Of a DNA stretch of 64,000 nucleotides, positions 12,343 through 24,913 are shown piece after piece. The translations under genes and the position numbers were made by a program. Every line of letters begins with the position of its first letter. The first letter of the stretch is position 1. Source of the DNA: Phialocephala subalpina (Eukaryota; Ascomycota; Leotiomycetes; Helotiales; Mollisiaceae); contig FJOG01000003.1 in assembly GCA_900073065.1 (NCBI GenBank), forward strand, positions 1,041,389 through 1,105,388, given 5' to 3'. The notes under the pieces are model-generated. The model saw only the letters and a program-made list of their open reading frames with translations. It did not search any database and was not told the origin of the DNA.

Positions 12343-15321
12343 ATGCATGCTGCAATACTGGGCGTTATACGCACGGCTCAACGACCAATATCGAGACGCA
12401 CCTGTCGAATTGTCGCCGGATCAAGATATCCTCTTGCTCATCGAAGCTTCCACCGGTCTGCCATTTCGTACAAAGCACCCGAGGATCCGAAGGCCGAGGA
12501 AGGGGATAAAGAGAGTGCCGTACCAAAGGCTCCAGAGAGCAAGACTGAACCCGAAGCTGAACCCGAAGCAGAAGTTGAGAATGAAGGTCCAAATCAGTCG
12601 ATATTCTCAACAGAGGAGGGAAACTTGATCTTGTTCAACAAAGCGAGGAACGGGAAGTCAGGATCTGGTCGAATACGAGGAGTTCGTTCGAAGGCACCTG
12701 AAGGGGTTCCTCCCATCGTGATACCATCATGGTTCTGGGAGAAGAACGTCAAGTTAGTGGGAGAGCCAGACTTGGGTGGAAGTCTTGCTGTTGATGGAGA
12801 GAACACCGGTTCAAGTCAACTCGAAAATGACAATGCTGTGACAGAGACAAGGTCTACTGCAGAACCTGCTGAAGAAGGGACATCCGAACCGACACCTATC
12901 GAAACAACGAGATACTCTATCCACGAGGATATCTACAAGGAGACTTTGTCGAGCATAAGGGCAGGCCTCATCCTGCGACCACCAAAGAACTCAAACAATC
13001 AGCCATTGAAAAGACCCGTCACTGTGCTACAATGTCCGAGAGTTGGGGGGACTTTGTTCCTGGACTCGGTGGTTGAGACCATTGCTGCAAAATGTGAGGC
13101 TGATTTGGTCCGCCTGGATGCCCAAGATATCGCTCAGATCGTAGGACAGTACATCGACGAAGATCCCATCTGGTCAAGTTCGAAATGGCAGTCCAAGACT
13201 GGCACCCTGAGTTACAAGGCACACAAGTTTGCCGGCAAGATGGAGGAATATGACGAAGACCCGAAGAACGAGAAAGACGAGGATGAAGATGAGGAAGGCT
13301 TTGGTATATTCCCTGGTATAGGTAGCCTGTTTGGTAAAGAGAATAAATCATCTAAGCGGGACTCGATGATTGAGTCCTTTCAGGTCTTCTCCAGTCAAAG
13401 GCCTGGCTTCGTACACTCGTCGAGCCTGCCTGGCAGCAGACCAATGTCTTTTAAACTTCAAGGGGGCAATGGTACACCTACACAAATCCCAGGTGGACAA
13501 GATCAGTGGAGCGACCTGAAGCTCTCCACGGCATTTGATGCGTTGATAACTTCAGGTGACGCAAAACGTGCTGCATCCTCTATTGAGATAGAGACTTCGG
13601 AAGAAGTCGAGGCGGACTCAGAACCAGAGGAGAAGACGCTCATAGTTCAGATTAAAGACTACAAAGAATTGTTGGGAACTCAGGAGGGCCTAGATCTCGT
13701 GCATCGGCTTCGCGCCTGTGTTGACAAGCGGTGGCAGGAGGGCAGGAGCATCGTATTGGTTGGGACCACAGCGATCGAAGATCTCGACGTTCCGTTGCTA
13801 CGATCTACAATTCAACATCTTCAATCTGATGTTATTGATGGCGATAGTAAGACCATATTGGTCACCCCGAAACGTCTAGAAGAGCTCGATGTCGCTTTCG
13901 AATCAGACGAAAAAGCTCGTATCCGAAAGATTAATATCAGGCATGTGGAGGACATGATACTGAGGCTTGCTGAAGGCATGCGAGATATGAGTCCAAACCT
14001 CGATCTCGAGAAAGACATCGACACTGCAGTGGCTTACGCTGCAGGGATTGAGGAAGCAGTATGGACCTATGCTCGTGTTCACAGAATTGCAACAACGATC
14101 CTTGGTCTGGAATCGGAGTCAGAGGCCGTGGACGGTGTAGTATTCAGTCAGGTACTAGAGATGTTGGCTTCTAGCGACGAAGCCAAATTTTCATGGGCCG
14201 CAGAGGAGAACAAGAGTCTCGAAGACGACGCCGATCTAGAAACTATGCTGAAGAAGGAAGGGACATCTGAAAAGAAGCGAGCCATGGAAAACATATCAAA
14301 ACTTCGAAGACGTTGCAATACGCAGGAGGCAAAGCTTTTGAGTGGCGTGGTCTATCCGTCCGACATCCGAACAACATTCGCAGATATACGCGCCCCTCCA
14401 GAGACAGTTGAGGCTTTGAAAACATTGACGAGTTTATCACTGACTCGTCCCGAAGCATTCAGATATGGTGTTCTGGCGACCGACAAGATCCCTGGTCTAC
14501 TTCTCTACGGTCCTCCTGGGACTGGTAAGACTTTACTCGCCAAAGCTGTGGCTAAAGAAAGTGGAGCAACGGTTCTGGAAGTTACGGCCGCTGACTTGAA
14601 CGACATGTATGTCGGGAACGGCGAGAAGAACGTCAGGGCGGTTTTTAGTCTTGCCAAGAAGCTTTCGCCTTGCGTCGTCTTCATTGACGAAGCAGACGCC
14701 ATCTTCGCTGCTCGCCATGAGGGCATGAATCGAAGTGCCCACCGAGAGATGATCAACCAGTTCCTCCGTGAATGGGATGGTCTCACGACCGACACTTCAG
14801 CCTTCATCATGATTGCCACCAATCGACCCTTTGACCTTGACGAAGCTGTTCTCAGACGATTACCTCGAAGAGTTCTCGTCGACCTACCTGTAGAGAAAGA
14901 TCGTGAGGCTATTCTCAAGATCCACCTCAAGGACGAAGTCCTTGATGAAACCGTTTCTGTCGAAAAGCTCGCCAAGGATACCCCCTTCTACTCTGGTTCA
15001 GATCTCAAGAACCTTGCTGTCGCAGCCGCTCTAGCCTGCATCCGAGAAGAGAACGCACTCGCAGCTAAGCACACTGGCAAGGAGCCATTCACATACCCAG
15101 AAAAGCGCGTTCTAACATCGAAACATTTCGAGAAAGCAATGGAAGAGATCAGCGCCAGCATAAGCGAAGACATGAGCACTCTGACCGCGATCCGGAAGTT
15201 CGACGAGAAATACGGTGATCGGAAAGGCAGGAGGAAGAAGGGACCTGGTCTTGGATTTGGAGGGACTAAGACTGAAGAGAAGGATTCCGAGGCAGTGAGG
15301 GTGAGAAAGATGGGGGTATGA
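12343..15321 (+). CDS. Mitochondrial AAA ATPase (Msp1/meiotic-clade type)
   Basis: A single uninterrupted exon of 992 residues. The ATG at 12343 begins a basic, Arg/Ser-rich, acid-free leader (MHAAILGVIRTAQRPISRRT) that looks like a mitochondrial presequence; the frame is open farther upstream but this start explains targeting. A disordered acidic region and a middle domain follow, then one AAA module. Walker A is YGPPGTGKT near residue 725, Walker B is CVVFIDEADA near 775, sensor 1 is IATNRPFDLDEAV and the arginine finger segment is RRLPRR near 840. The pore region and the ending after SGSDLKNL resemble Msp1/ATAD1, spastin and katanin. The C-terminus is basic. Its exact role, such as protein extraction or quality control inside mitochondria, is inferred from the family. 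Confidence 0.88.
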   Translation: MHAAILGVIRTAQRPISRRTCRIVAGSRYPLAHRSFHRSAISYKAPEDPKAEEGDKESAVPKAPESKTEPEAEPEAEVENEGPNQSIFSTEEGNLILFNKARNGKSGSGRIRGVRSKAPEGVPPIVIPSWFWEKNVKLVGEPDLGGSLAVDGENTGSSQLENDNAVTETRSTAEPAEEGTSEPTPIETTRYSIHEDIYKETLSSIRAGLILRPPKNSNNQPLKRPVTVLQCPRVGGTLFLDSVVETIAAKCEADLVRLDAQDIAQIVGQYIDEDPIWSSSKWQSKTGTLSYKAHKFAGKMEEYDEDPKNEKDEDEDEEGFGIFPGIGSLFGKENKSSKRDSMIESFQVFSSQRPGFVHSSSLPGSRPMSFKLQGGNGTPTQIPGGQDQWSDLKLSTAFDALITSGDAKRAASSIEIETSEEVEADSEPEEKTLIVQIKDYKELLGTQEGLDLVHRLRACVDKRWQEGRSIVLVGTTAIEDLDVPLLRSTIQHLQSDVIDGDSKTILVTPKRLEELDVAFESDEKARIRKINIRHVEDMILRLAEGMRDMSPNLDLEKDIDTAVAYAAGIEEAVWTYARVHRIATTILGLESESEAVDGVVFSQVLEMLASSDEAKFSWAAEENKSLEDDADLETMLKKEGTSEKKRAMENISKLRRRCNTQEAKLLSGVVYPSDIRTTFADIRAPPETVEALKTLTSLSLTRPEAFRYGVLATDKIPGLLLYGPPGTGKTLLAKAVAKESGATVLEVTAADLNDMYVGNGEKNVRAVFSLAKKLSPCVVFIDEADAIFAARHEGMNRSAHREMINQFLREWDGLTTDTSAFIMIATNRPFDLDEAVLRRLPRRVLVDLPVEKDREAILKIHLKDEVLDETVSVEKLAKDTPFYSGSDLKNLAVAAALACIREENALAAKHTGKEPFTYPEKRVLTSKHFEKAMEEISASISEDMSTLTAIRKFDEKYGDRKGRRKKGPGLGFGGTKTEEKDSEAVRVRKMGV

Positions 15322-15905
15322 ATGTGTTCATATGCTCGAATTGCATGGAGTGGCGCTTAGGTTTGCATATCTTTCCCAACGGGCATGGGCTTGCGGGGAC
15401 TTTGTATAAACGATTGTAATAGTAGATAGAGATAAATGGCAGTTATGATCAATCGAAATTTGTGGATATCGACGACCTGGTGGCTGAGCAAAGTTGCTCG
15501 GAACGAAGGACACCATCTCCGAATTTTCTTTCCTTTTCTGCACTCTTGAACATCCTAAGTCAGTCATCTTCAACCTTGATATCGTTCATGCTGATTACCA
15601 AGCATTGGTATAATGCTCCTTGCTTGCCTGAGCTGGATACCGTCGAGGTACTTTACAATATTTAGGAGTATATCGGAAAGTTGTCCAACGCGGGTTCCTC
15701 AAATGCCTTGTCCACATCGCCTGTTTCGATATTAGAAGATGACATACAGGATTTTGCATGGGATAGTGAGACATTGTCAAGGTCCGAGTCCTTGGGATAT
15801 CCAAGCTATGCTTTTAGTTACTAAAAATTCAGCATCTTACTCCTGAGATCTTTCAAAAAAGCCAGACTTTGGGCTTTGCTTCTATAGTCTTTTTATGTAA
15901 GCGGT
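15322..15905. other. Intergenic region between the AAA gene and the repeat array
   Basis: No gene supported. AT content rises towards the repeat array. Short frames have no recognisable protein features. Confidence 0.4.
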
Positions 15906-16577
15906 TCTCAAACATCAAGATGCTTTCTGACTTGCAATAACTCAAACTTCTACCAGACATTGAGAGGTTTCCAGCAGGTTCAAATTCCAAGGTTACGAGG
16001 AGCAACATTGAAGTTTGCCTTCTTAGTTACATGATGTTGGAAAACAACTTGGCGGTAGCAAATTAATTCTAAACTCCCATTATCACTTGAGCAACTCAGA
16101 TAATGTACCCAGACTCTCTATTATAAAGACTAGAAGTACATTCACGGACATTGTATCCAGATTTGAAGTGGAATTTGCTAATCAGGTCGTTTCAAACAAT
16201 TAAAGGCTCCTTTGGTTGCAACAATAAATTTGGTAATTTTCAAACATTGGAAACTTCTCATCGGCATATTTTTATCATAACGAGAAAACGGACAATGGAA
16301 AATGCTAATAGGCCTGTGTGTCCATAGCCTCAAGAGTACAGACGCTTGGAAATGCTGGTCCGCATATGTCCGTAGCCGAGAACAGATATTGGAAAACGGT
16401 ACTCGGCGTGGATCCATAGTGACAAGAGAACAGACATTAGAAAGGTGGAATCCGTGGAAATCTATAGTGGCAGGAACACCGACACTGGGAAACGCTAAAC
16501 AGTGCATGTCTACAGCAATAAAGAGAACGGAAATTACAGCCAATTTAAAAAATAGACGCCCAAATATTCAACTGTAT
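15906..16577. repeat. Degenerate tandem array, about 48-bp period
   Basis: A diverged tandem array. Unit starts resembling GACATTGGAAAA recur at about 15908, 15956, 16004, then 16099, 16147, 16195, 16243, 16291, 16341, 16385, 16433, 16481 and 16530. Most spacings are exactly 48; a few are 44, 49 or 50, and phase is disturbed between 16004 and 16099. The best-preserved units (16291-16529) also share a second block like TCCATAGTGRCAAGAGAACA. Translated on the plus strand, units from 16341 on give 16-residue repeats with a core resembling TLEN-G-R-SIVTREQ (for example from 16385). No spacers are present, so it is not CRISPR. It is either a decayed minisatellite or the relic of a 16-residue-repeat coding region. 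Confidence 0.75.
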
Positions 16578-16680
16578 TTGGACGTCACGTGGATCAAGTT
16601 TTGGTTATAAAGAAGCCTTACATTGGTATCTATTCTGTATAATTTCTACATTGGAAGCAGCTGATTTGTTACTGGCCATG

Positions 16681-19600
16681 CTAGCCTCGCCTATAAGTGG
16701 ACCTGAGAACGTGCTCCGCAGTGAATGGAAGTCTGACCCAGCCATCGGACTTTGAATCCTTCGACTTGACCACATAGGTTTGGCCATGTACATGACAGAG
16801 CTCCCAACCCTTCTCCGTAGCATTGATCAGTTCCTTGACGATTGACTCGCTGTCCAAATGTTCGCTGGTTTGGACCTGAATCCTGTGGTGAAAGTCATTG
16901 CTGAAGCCACAGGAGGCAGCAAGGAACCTCTCGAGGACGTTGTTGGCTCCATAAGGGGGCTCGAGCCTGTCCCCAAGCTCATTTCTGTTATGCATGCGTA
17001 ATGAATAGTCAAGCGAGTACCAGAAGTCAACCAGAACCGCAAGGGTTGACTTCGAGAATCCAGGGGCATCTGCACCAAAGGCAAGAATGTTTAGGACTTT
17101 GGTATAGACCCATTCTGCCTTTTGCTTCTTGTCCTCCAACTGGTCGACAGACTTGAACTCGCACTTCTCGATGCTGTCATCCAGAATGTGTCTAACTCGA
17201 CCGACAACAGCTTGCATGAAATGAAAGCATAATACCCAACTGTGTGTCTTGAAAGATGCTTGAAGGGTGACTGGAATGAGGTCGGCAAGCATGAATCGGA
17301 CGAGGCTCCAGTACTTGGTGCACTCCCTGAGGTGGTGAATATAGGCCTTGATGTTATGGGATTTGACATGAGTTTCCCATTGGTAGTAGAGGAAGAAGAA
17401 CATCTCGGAAGAGGCTTTCTCGGGCTCTGTTTCCAGGCGAAGACAGTAAGATATCAAAGTCGGACCAAACTGATGCGGGTCAGCCTCGTCAGGCCAGTAG
17501 TGGGCAGATCGCTCGGAAAAGAACAGTGAAGGGCGCCAGAAAGTCCGGCCGAAGGCTTTGGTGTGCGCGATCACGTCCTGGACCTTGGAGAGGTATTCTT
17601 TGTGCTCTCGTGAGCCTGGCTCCATGGATATGAGATTTTTCTGCATGGCAGTCTCAACAGAACGGATCATGTCTGAGAACACAGGACCCGCGTTTTCGAA
17701 TGGGAGATTATTGGTGGATTGAGACGAACTTCTGGTGAGAATTGCGTTCATGGTGCTAACAGCTCCTACATCAATTAGCACGAATTTGAGGATCAATGAG
17801 CGGTGCATTACCTTTGAACTTCACCACGGCAGAGGCCTTGTCGGTGTCAATGCTCTTGCACAAATAGGAGCCTTTGGCCACCATTTGATTTGTTAGGTCA
17901 ATCTCGAAACTTTTGACTGCATGGGGGTCTATCAAGACCAATAGCCATTGAAGCTCGAGGTTGAAGCTGGGGATCTAGATGTTATCAGTGGGATGAAGGC
18001 TGGGACAGTGGAAAGCGGGAGGGTAGTACCCTGAAGTAATCAAGGTCATTGCTATGTCGAAGCAGATTCGCGAGAAAGAAGGGCCAGTATTTCTTCGCAG
18101 TTTTGTACTTCTCTCGATTCTCGAAGACAGCAAACCTGCCAAAAATCACATATTTCTCGACGTCCTGAAACATTGTCAGCCATTGTAGTCCTGACGACCT
18201 TGTGTGTACCTACCGGAGTCGCAGTTCCGACAAACAACATTACCACACGGGCCCAGGTGCGAACCAAGTGAGTTAATGTTATTTCTTCATCCCCTTCAGG
18301 CTCTTGTGCAAGGCAATCACGAGCTAGAAGAGCAAGGAAATCGTAGAGGCTTGGAATCTCAGATTTCTCGCGAAGAGGCTATCAAATTAGTACTGCCCGA
18401 TCGGATAAGTGGAGGAGACACAAACCAGAATTCTGTTTGCCATATACTCAACCACTTCACCAATGCTGTCCTGGCTGTCTTCTGTACTACCCTCCTGTTG
18501 CTGGGCCTCAGGGCGAAATTCCTCGACTTTTTCGGCATAGGCATCGATGATTGTAAGGCATTGATGAAGAACCTTAAAATTAATCGACAAGCCGAGGACC
18601 CGGTCGTTGGTGCGAGCGAAGGAGAGAGTTTTGGCAAGCGCGTCTGTGATTAATATTAGAACACGAGGTTTGGAAAGGTTGGATTGAACACTTACGGGCA
18701 TTGAGAACTGTGATGGCATGGTGTAGAGATAATGTAACGCCAATGTTAAGGGCCCAAACTGCCAGCAACGTGAAGATTTGAGCTTCGATTTGGATCTTGT
18801 TGCTCGACACAATCTCCGAAATCTGTGCTTCTGTTGTTCCCTCCTCGGCTTGGTTTCGAATCTCCAGCTCCGCGTTCCTATGAACGTCGATCAACGAGCT
18901 GACATCTTTCTCTTGCCAATCGTTCAATCGTGTATAGACCTCCATCTCTTGGTTGCTGGAGAATGCGAAGCGTGCGAGGTTAGCGTGAGCTCTGATATGA
19001 ACGAGAAAAGCCTCTTTGTGCGAACGGCCACGCTCCACCAGGTTCTCAATTGTGGCTAGCGAGGGTCTTTGTGCAGAAGTGGAAGCCCAAAACATCGTAC
19101 ATAGAAGGTCGTGATGATTGCGCAGGGATGCAAGATCTTTCTGGTGTATGGCTTCGTCTTTCGGATATTGTCTGTCGTGGTTGGGAAGCAAACGCGCCAC
19201 AAGGTTGCGAATGCTCTTAACGTCGCCCACGTGTGAAAATTGCTTTAGCGCTAAAGCGACAATCTTGAGAAAAATGTGAAAGCAACGATCTTCAGGCTCG
19301 ACTGCCAAAGTTGGATTTTGGTCGAATTCTTCGAGAAAATGAGGGGAGGTGTAAACCTCTTCGTTACGGAGGTGAGCCAACTTTTGAGAAGCGAAGAAGT
19401 CGAATACAGTCCCAATAACGGCGCTGCACTTCCACCAACCCCACTCAACCATGAGATAATGACATCTACTGACAATTGATCTGCAGTATTCGTTGAAGCC
19501 TGGAGACTGGCGCGGATTCGATTTGTACAGCGAGAAAATCCGCTTTAACATCTGCTGAGGCAATTGCCAGTTGTCAAACGAAGCTAGCCGGCGTGCACCC

Positions 19601-22600
19601 TGGATGATGACGCCGTGCTCATCGAATTCGCACAAAGGCAGAAGGGTATACATTGAATACCACATCTTCTCCATTGTTGGAGCGTCAATGGTTCTTGCTA
19701 CGTCCGCGGTCGTTAACACTGGTCCTACCACATCCCAGAAAGACCCCCTGGAGATCTTGGCAGCAGCCAGGACCTGGATCAGAATTACCCAAGCTTCTGC
19801 AGCATATTGGTCACGTCTTATCCCACCGTCTCTGAAGGAAAGATATTGAAGGTCGTCATAGAGCTTTCGCAATACTGACAGATCCTGCGACAACAACAGT
19901 TGACTGCATTTATGAGCAGTACTCTTCAGAACATTCTCGAATTCAAAACTCAAAGCGGCATATTCTTGTTTTGCTCGCGCCACGCAGAGGAGTCGAAAGG
20001 TGAGAGTACAAATTCTCGACAAGACCTGAACACCCTTCTGTACATCTGCATGGCTGGTAATATGGCTGACTCTGAGGCGGGAGCAGAAATCTCGAAGAAC
20101 TTCAAGCATCCTAGAGAGGAACATCGTCTCATTGAGGGGACCGCTGAAGGTCAGGCTCTGTTGCATATATTCCAGTACAGACATCACGACATCCATGACA
20201 GCTGTTGCTAAACAACTCGATGGCAGAGAGCTGTCGAGTTCAAGCTGATCGACAAGCCAATCAAAACAAAGTCCTACTTCCGATGAGACATTCTCATCCC
20301 ACGGCCCCCACGAGAATGTCTTAGCGAGATTAAGCGATACAACAATAGGAGTTGGACTGAGTCGTTGAGCTCGCAGATCTCTGAGAATTTCCGAGAGGCG
20401 CCCACTTCCAACAAATGTACTGGCGTGAAAGAACACTCCAGGGGGTAATGGCAGGATGTCGAAATTTTGAGTATATCTCGTTCCGAATTTTGCCAGCCCT
20501 TGCAGTTTACTGTCGCTGGCATCTGCAGCTGCCTCTGTGGCAAAACAATCCAGAATCAAAGGATCAGTTGGCTGACGATAAACTGCAGCACCAACATCGA
20601 CCAGTCGAGGCTGTTGCTTTTGGCGGCCAACCTTTCGAGCACGCTGTCGCTTTGAGGTATTGTCGGCCGCCTCCTCTAAAACGTCACACTCAGCACTTGA
20701 GCGATTTTCAATTGATGGTCGTACAACATCTTCATCAGCCAGGAATCGGCTGAGCTGGAGGTTCGCTGATGGAATTGGGCGTTTGCGGGTGCCTCTGTAC
20801 AAGGCGTCTAGCGCTATTTTGCTAGATTTGAAAGTTGTTGAGGGATACCGGTGTGAGTAGTCATTTTCGGACCCCTCGAGCTGAGCCGGCCGAGCGGAAT
20901 GGTGTTGAAAACGTGGCCTTCTTTGTGCACCAAGATCAATATTGTGGCTTGGTTGGGACTGCACCGATAGTCTTATTGGATCCTGGGGCGTTGGGTCTTT
21001 TCTAACGAAGTCGCTCATAGACTGTTGGCGTCGTGAGACTAGTAGCCTGCGAGCTTTGCGAGACGATTCGAGTGGGTTGACTTGCATCGCTGGCCTGGCT
21101 TTACTTATAGAGGGGTCAAAACGGGTCTGCTGGTTGTTATGGATGTGAGAGAGTGGCCCTCTGATGGCCTGGGTTTTGTGCTTGCTGATTTCCGAAAGAT
21201 TTCTGGGCTGAAGTTTCCCTGCGGTCCAGTCCTGCAAGACAGATTGTACGTCTTCAGTATCCTCGCGAGTAGAGAGCCTAAAGAACTTCCCTGCGGGCTT
21301 ATGTCTGCCCTGCGCAGTCCTAGCCCTTGCCGCTCGTGCTGCAATGCGAATGAAGTCAGGCGACGTTCCCTGGCGGTCGGGAAATACATCAGTGACATCT
21401 AGAATGCCAAGGGCTGGTGGCGAAGGCTTTCTTGGGCCCGCTGCATTCTTCCTGCCTTTTCCTTTAGGACGATGTGACTTTAATTTCATGCCGGAGGAAG
21501 GTTTCGATGCTTTGCCAAGATGATCAATGATTTTCGGTTGTCTTCTGTGGGTTCCACTTCCAGTCCGAAGGAAAGAGCTTGATCTAGTCTTTCTCTTCTT
21601 AGAAGGGCGAGATGACGTTGTGGATTGGCGTTTGCGAGATGGTAGCATTGCATCGATCTTGTCCTCTTCCTCGGCGAATCCCATGCGTGACTCGGGAAAA
21701 AGACTCTCAAGCTGGGAGGCAGGATTGTTCTCCATGATGAGCCCGTCCTCGTCGTTCTCGTCATCCTCATCATCCGAAAAGAAAGAAAACCCAGTGCTCG
21801 TTGCCGCTGAGAGACTCCTCTGTTGGCCCAGTGTCCCTGATTGCGTTCGAGGAAGGGCAACTCCTCGGCGAGGCATCATTCTGGCAGGCGACGCACTGCG
21901 GCTATCTCGATTGGTTCGACTTAGTGGTTGTGGTTTATTCTTTTGATCTAGCCGAAGATGTGACGCAGGAAGAACTCCTCGAATCTTCTTGCTGATTTTT
22001 CGAATCTGTACTGACTCATCTGATGATGAAGATGCCAAAGAGTTTTCCACATCGCTTGCGAATGGATCGTCGCTTTCTGACTCCGAGGTCAAGGATATTG
22101 GTTCCAATGGCGGTTTGATGGCACTCGTTGCAGGCATTGGAAGATCCACACTTCTCTGCACATAAATATCTTCCTGACTGAGCAAGCTTGGAGTTGGCTC
22201 AAGGGACCTTGGTTCTCCGCGAGAAGCTCCCACGCGACCATGGGCTACAGGATTTGGAAATGGTGAGCTTGTCGCAGGCGGCGAGGCCGGAACATCGAAA
22301 ATAGGATTGCCATTGTCAGTCGTGCGAGGTGCTCTCGGCTGTGTAAGAATCCTGGGAAGCACAGGACGCTTGAATTTGTGCGAGTACGATTTAATGCGAC
22401 GACGTTTGAGATCCGGCTTGCCTGAAGGTTGTTGCCGTGACCGCAAGAGTTCGTCTATGTCAGGCAAATTGTCGTCCTTTTTGTCCTCGTCTTCATCCCC
22501 ATTGTCAATAACGTTCTGATTCTGATTACCTACTGGCTGTACTGGAGAAGATGACGGAGGAGGATCCCAGTCGAGTTCCATGGCCTGGCTCTCGCCAGTA

Positions 22601-23433
22601 TCCCCCTCTACCTCCTGCGTTTCCTGTTCCTGAAAGTCCGGATCCGGTGATGAAGATTTTCGCGGGGCATGTCGTGGTTCGATTTGGGAAGAAGCCAGTC
22701 TCATAGGAGCGATACCTCTCGACTTCAACGTTCGTCGGTACTTCTCTTGCTCAACAACATAAGGATGCAGCTGAATAGCGTTCCTTTGACGCAGAGATCT
22801 TTTCATGGGATAGTTCGATCCAGTTTCCACATCCTGTCCGTTGCTCTCGTATATGTGCTCTTCAGGCGGAGCTGTCTCAATGTCCAGGCTGTCTAAAGTG
22901 CTTGTTGTGCCACTTTTCGTTCTAGGGAGAGGTGGCAGTTCCGGCAGACTCCCTGGTGGAGAAGATGGTTGAGTTGATAGAGGGGATGTGATGCGCACAT
23001 AGCTTCTTGATATGTCGTCCGTAGCAGGCATTTGCGCTCTCCTTGCATCTATTCTTAGTGCATCCTCCTCGTCCGACAATCCTTCAAGGTCTGGGATCTT
23101 GAATACTCTGGCTAAGTCTGGAGAGGACCAGATTTGGGGCAAAGGAGCATCTACCTCGTTTGTAGGTGTTGAAGCGGCTTCGTAGGCTTCTGGTGGTGAA
23201 GCTTCATCGTTTGCGCTGGTATCTTGTGGCAGAAGTTCTTGGCTCTGCTCTGCGCCATACTGCGAAGGTATCCGCTCTTCATTTTCCGTCTCAATGGCGT
23301 TCTCGTCGTCAATCTCCGCAGTGTTCTCAAGTTCTGGCTCGTGAACCCCGCCGTCCTGTTTGTTCCTCTGGCTTTCGATATCCCACTCATCGTCAGAATC
23401 TGGAACCTCCCCTTTCTCTTTCCAAGATGCCAT
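16681..23433 (-). CDS. mus7: Mus7/Mms22 family DNA-repair protein
   Basis: Spliced CDS complement(join(16681..17765, 17812..17974, 18030..18164, 18214..18378, 18426..18643, 18696..23433)), 2167 residues. The start block MASWKEKGEVPDSDDEWDI matches the typical Mus7/Mms22 N-terminus. About 1000 residues of disordered, Ser/Pro/Asp-rich sequence with basic patches follow. The conserved helical C-terminal region begins near FGTRYTQNFDILPLPPGVFF and continues through all the small exons. The family works with the Rtt101/Mms1 cullin ligase in yeast to repair or restart damaged replication forks, and acts in the nucleus. All five introns are 46-55 nt and keep frame. It is transcribed divergently from the small membrane protein at 23671, with only 237 bp between the start codons. 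Confidence 0.93.
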
Positions 23434-23670
23434 ATCTCGCAGAAAGCATACTTAAAGCACACAGTATGAAGACTGCGCCGATTTCGTCAAATCTTCGAGT
23501 CGCAAGTTGAATTCCTCAAGATGTCAAATGTTCACGACGCGTCGTGCGCGAACCCCTGTAAGATCTGACCACTAGCGCCGCCGAGGTTTAAGCGGCAGAG
23601 CTTTGAAGTACAATAATCGGACACTCCTCAGTATCGTCTTCGACCGCTCATGAACAACTGTTAGCTTGCG

Positions 23671-24128
23671 ATGAGCAGAGTTCGAGGTGTCTTTCCGCTA
23701 TTCCTGGCGACCACTTTTGGAATCGTCAATGGTACTGTTTCAATCCTCAACTTCGATGACGCGCAGGACTTACAGTAGGCATAGGTATCTGGGTGTTTGG
23801 CCCAGCTTTCAAGGAACAGCAGGAAAGGGAAGAGGAGGCTAGGTAGGCAGGAGAACCCGATATTGTTACGGTCGAGGCTGACCTGTTACGCAGGAAGGAC
23901 TTGGTAGTCTCGCCTGAGGTTAACAATGCTCAAGTAGAAGAAGTACGAGCTACTGAAGCAGCACCCAGCCGCGCTGTTGCAACAGAGTCAGTGTTGAAGC
24001 CGGTCGAGAATTCGAGTTCCTGGTGGACAAAGTTGGATGTCTGGAATCGAGGACCGCCAAAGGGCACGAATGGCAACACAACGAAAGAACTGGAATCTGC
24101 TGGCGGCTCGAAGGAAACGAAAGGATGA
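23671..24128 (+). CDS. Small single-pass membrane protein
   Basis: Spliced CDS join(23671..23731, 23776..23842, 23894..24128), 120 residues. It begins with a short basic tip and one hydrophobic segment (VFPLFLATTFGIVN followed by GIWVFGPAF), then a charged EQQEREEEAR helix and a polar tail. This plan resembles small fungal inner-membrane or mitochondrial proteins of unknown role, but no family is named with confidence. The two introns are 44 and 51 nt with GTACTG and GTAGGC donors. It shares a short divergent promoter with mus7, which does not by itself imply a shared function. Confidence 0.7.
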
Positions 24129-24913
24129 ACCTGATGTTCAATGGACCAGCTCAGGCGGTATGATTCGAACTCTGATGTGTTGAGCCTTCATTGTTGTTGA
24201 CAAGCCTGTCGTGGAAGGAGCATTTGGGTATACACAACGTAGGGTTCATGCCGACTTGACTTCCTGCGAAATCCATGTTGGCCTCCCACCAACCCCAGTT
24301 TCAGAATACTGGTACCTAGAGAACAATCTCTCTTGCGGAGCTCACTGATGAGCCATAAGGATCTACTAGGAACATTTTGACGTTGAGCCTTCCCAGGTCT
24401 TTGGGCTTCAAGAAGATGTTCAGGTTGCGACGGATGTTTTCTTGGCCATAAGTTTACTTTTGGTATCCAGCTTACTTTCTGTCCGGCTCTATGAAGATTT
24501 TATGCCTACTATGCATGCGTCTCTGTATACCCAACTTTGCCCTTTCGCAAGCGAAGTTGCATTCTCTTACCTTCAAGCTGTGTTTCAACCGAGTAACTTT
24601 TTGAACCAGTAGTTCTCATGATAGAATTGCGTCCCCTTCCCAAGCCTGAGTAAATACCCAGGGTTGCGTATTTCCTGTCGAAGAAATGTCAAGTTCTCTC
24701 AGTACACACATTGGCAGTACATCTTTCAATATGTCTTTCATTCTTGAATGGCCTCAATCCATATGCTGTGCACAGGTACAGTACATGTTGGTGGCGTTCA
24801 ATCACGTAATCAGTGGTACCCCTGTAACAGCTCGACGTCATCAGGAACACAGCTCTGCCCCTCCACAATCTTCTCCAGCTTCAGCAATCCTCTCCTGCCA
24901 TAACTCTGCAAGC
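24129..24913. other. Intergenic region upstream of the DUF726 gene
   Basis: No gene supported. The DUF726 reading frame is open from 24686, but the segment 24686-24913 is not protein-like and is treated as leader. Confidence 0.45.

Noticed and set aside
15906..16577. CRISPR array
   Set aside because: Units are contiguous and degenerate, with no unique spacers, and the organism is a fungus.
24686..24913. N-terminal extension of the DUF726 protein
   Set aside because: The frame is open but the sequence is not protein-like and the start at 24914 precedes the conserved helical region.
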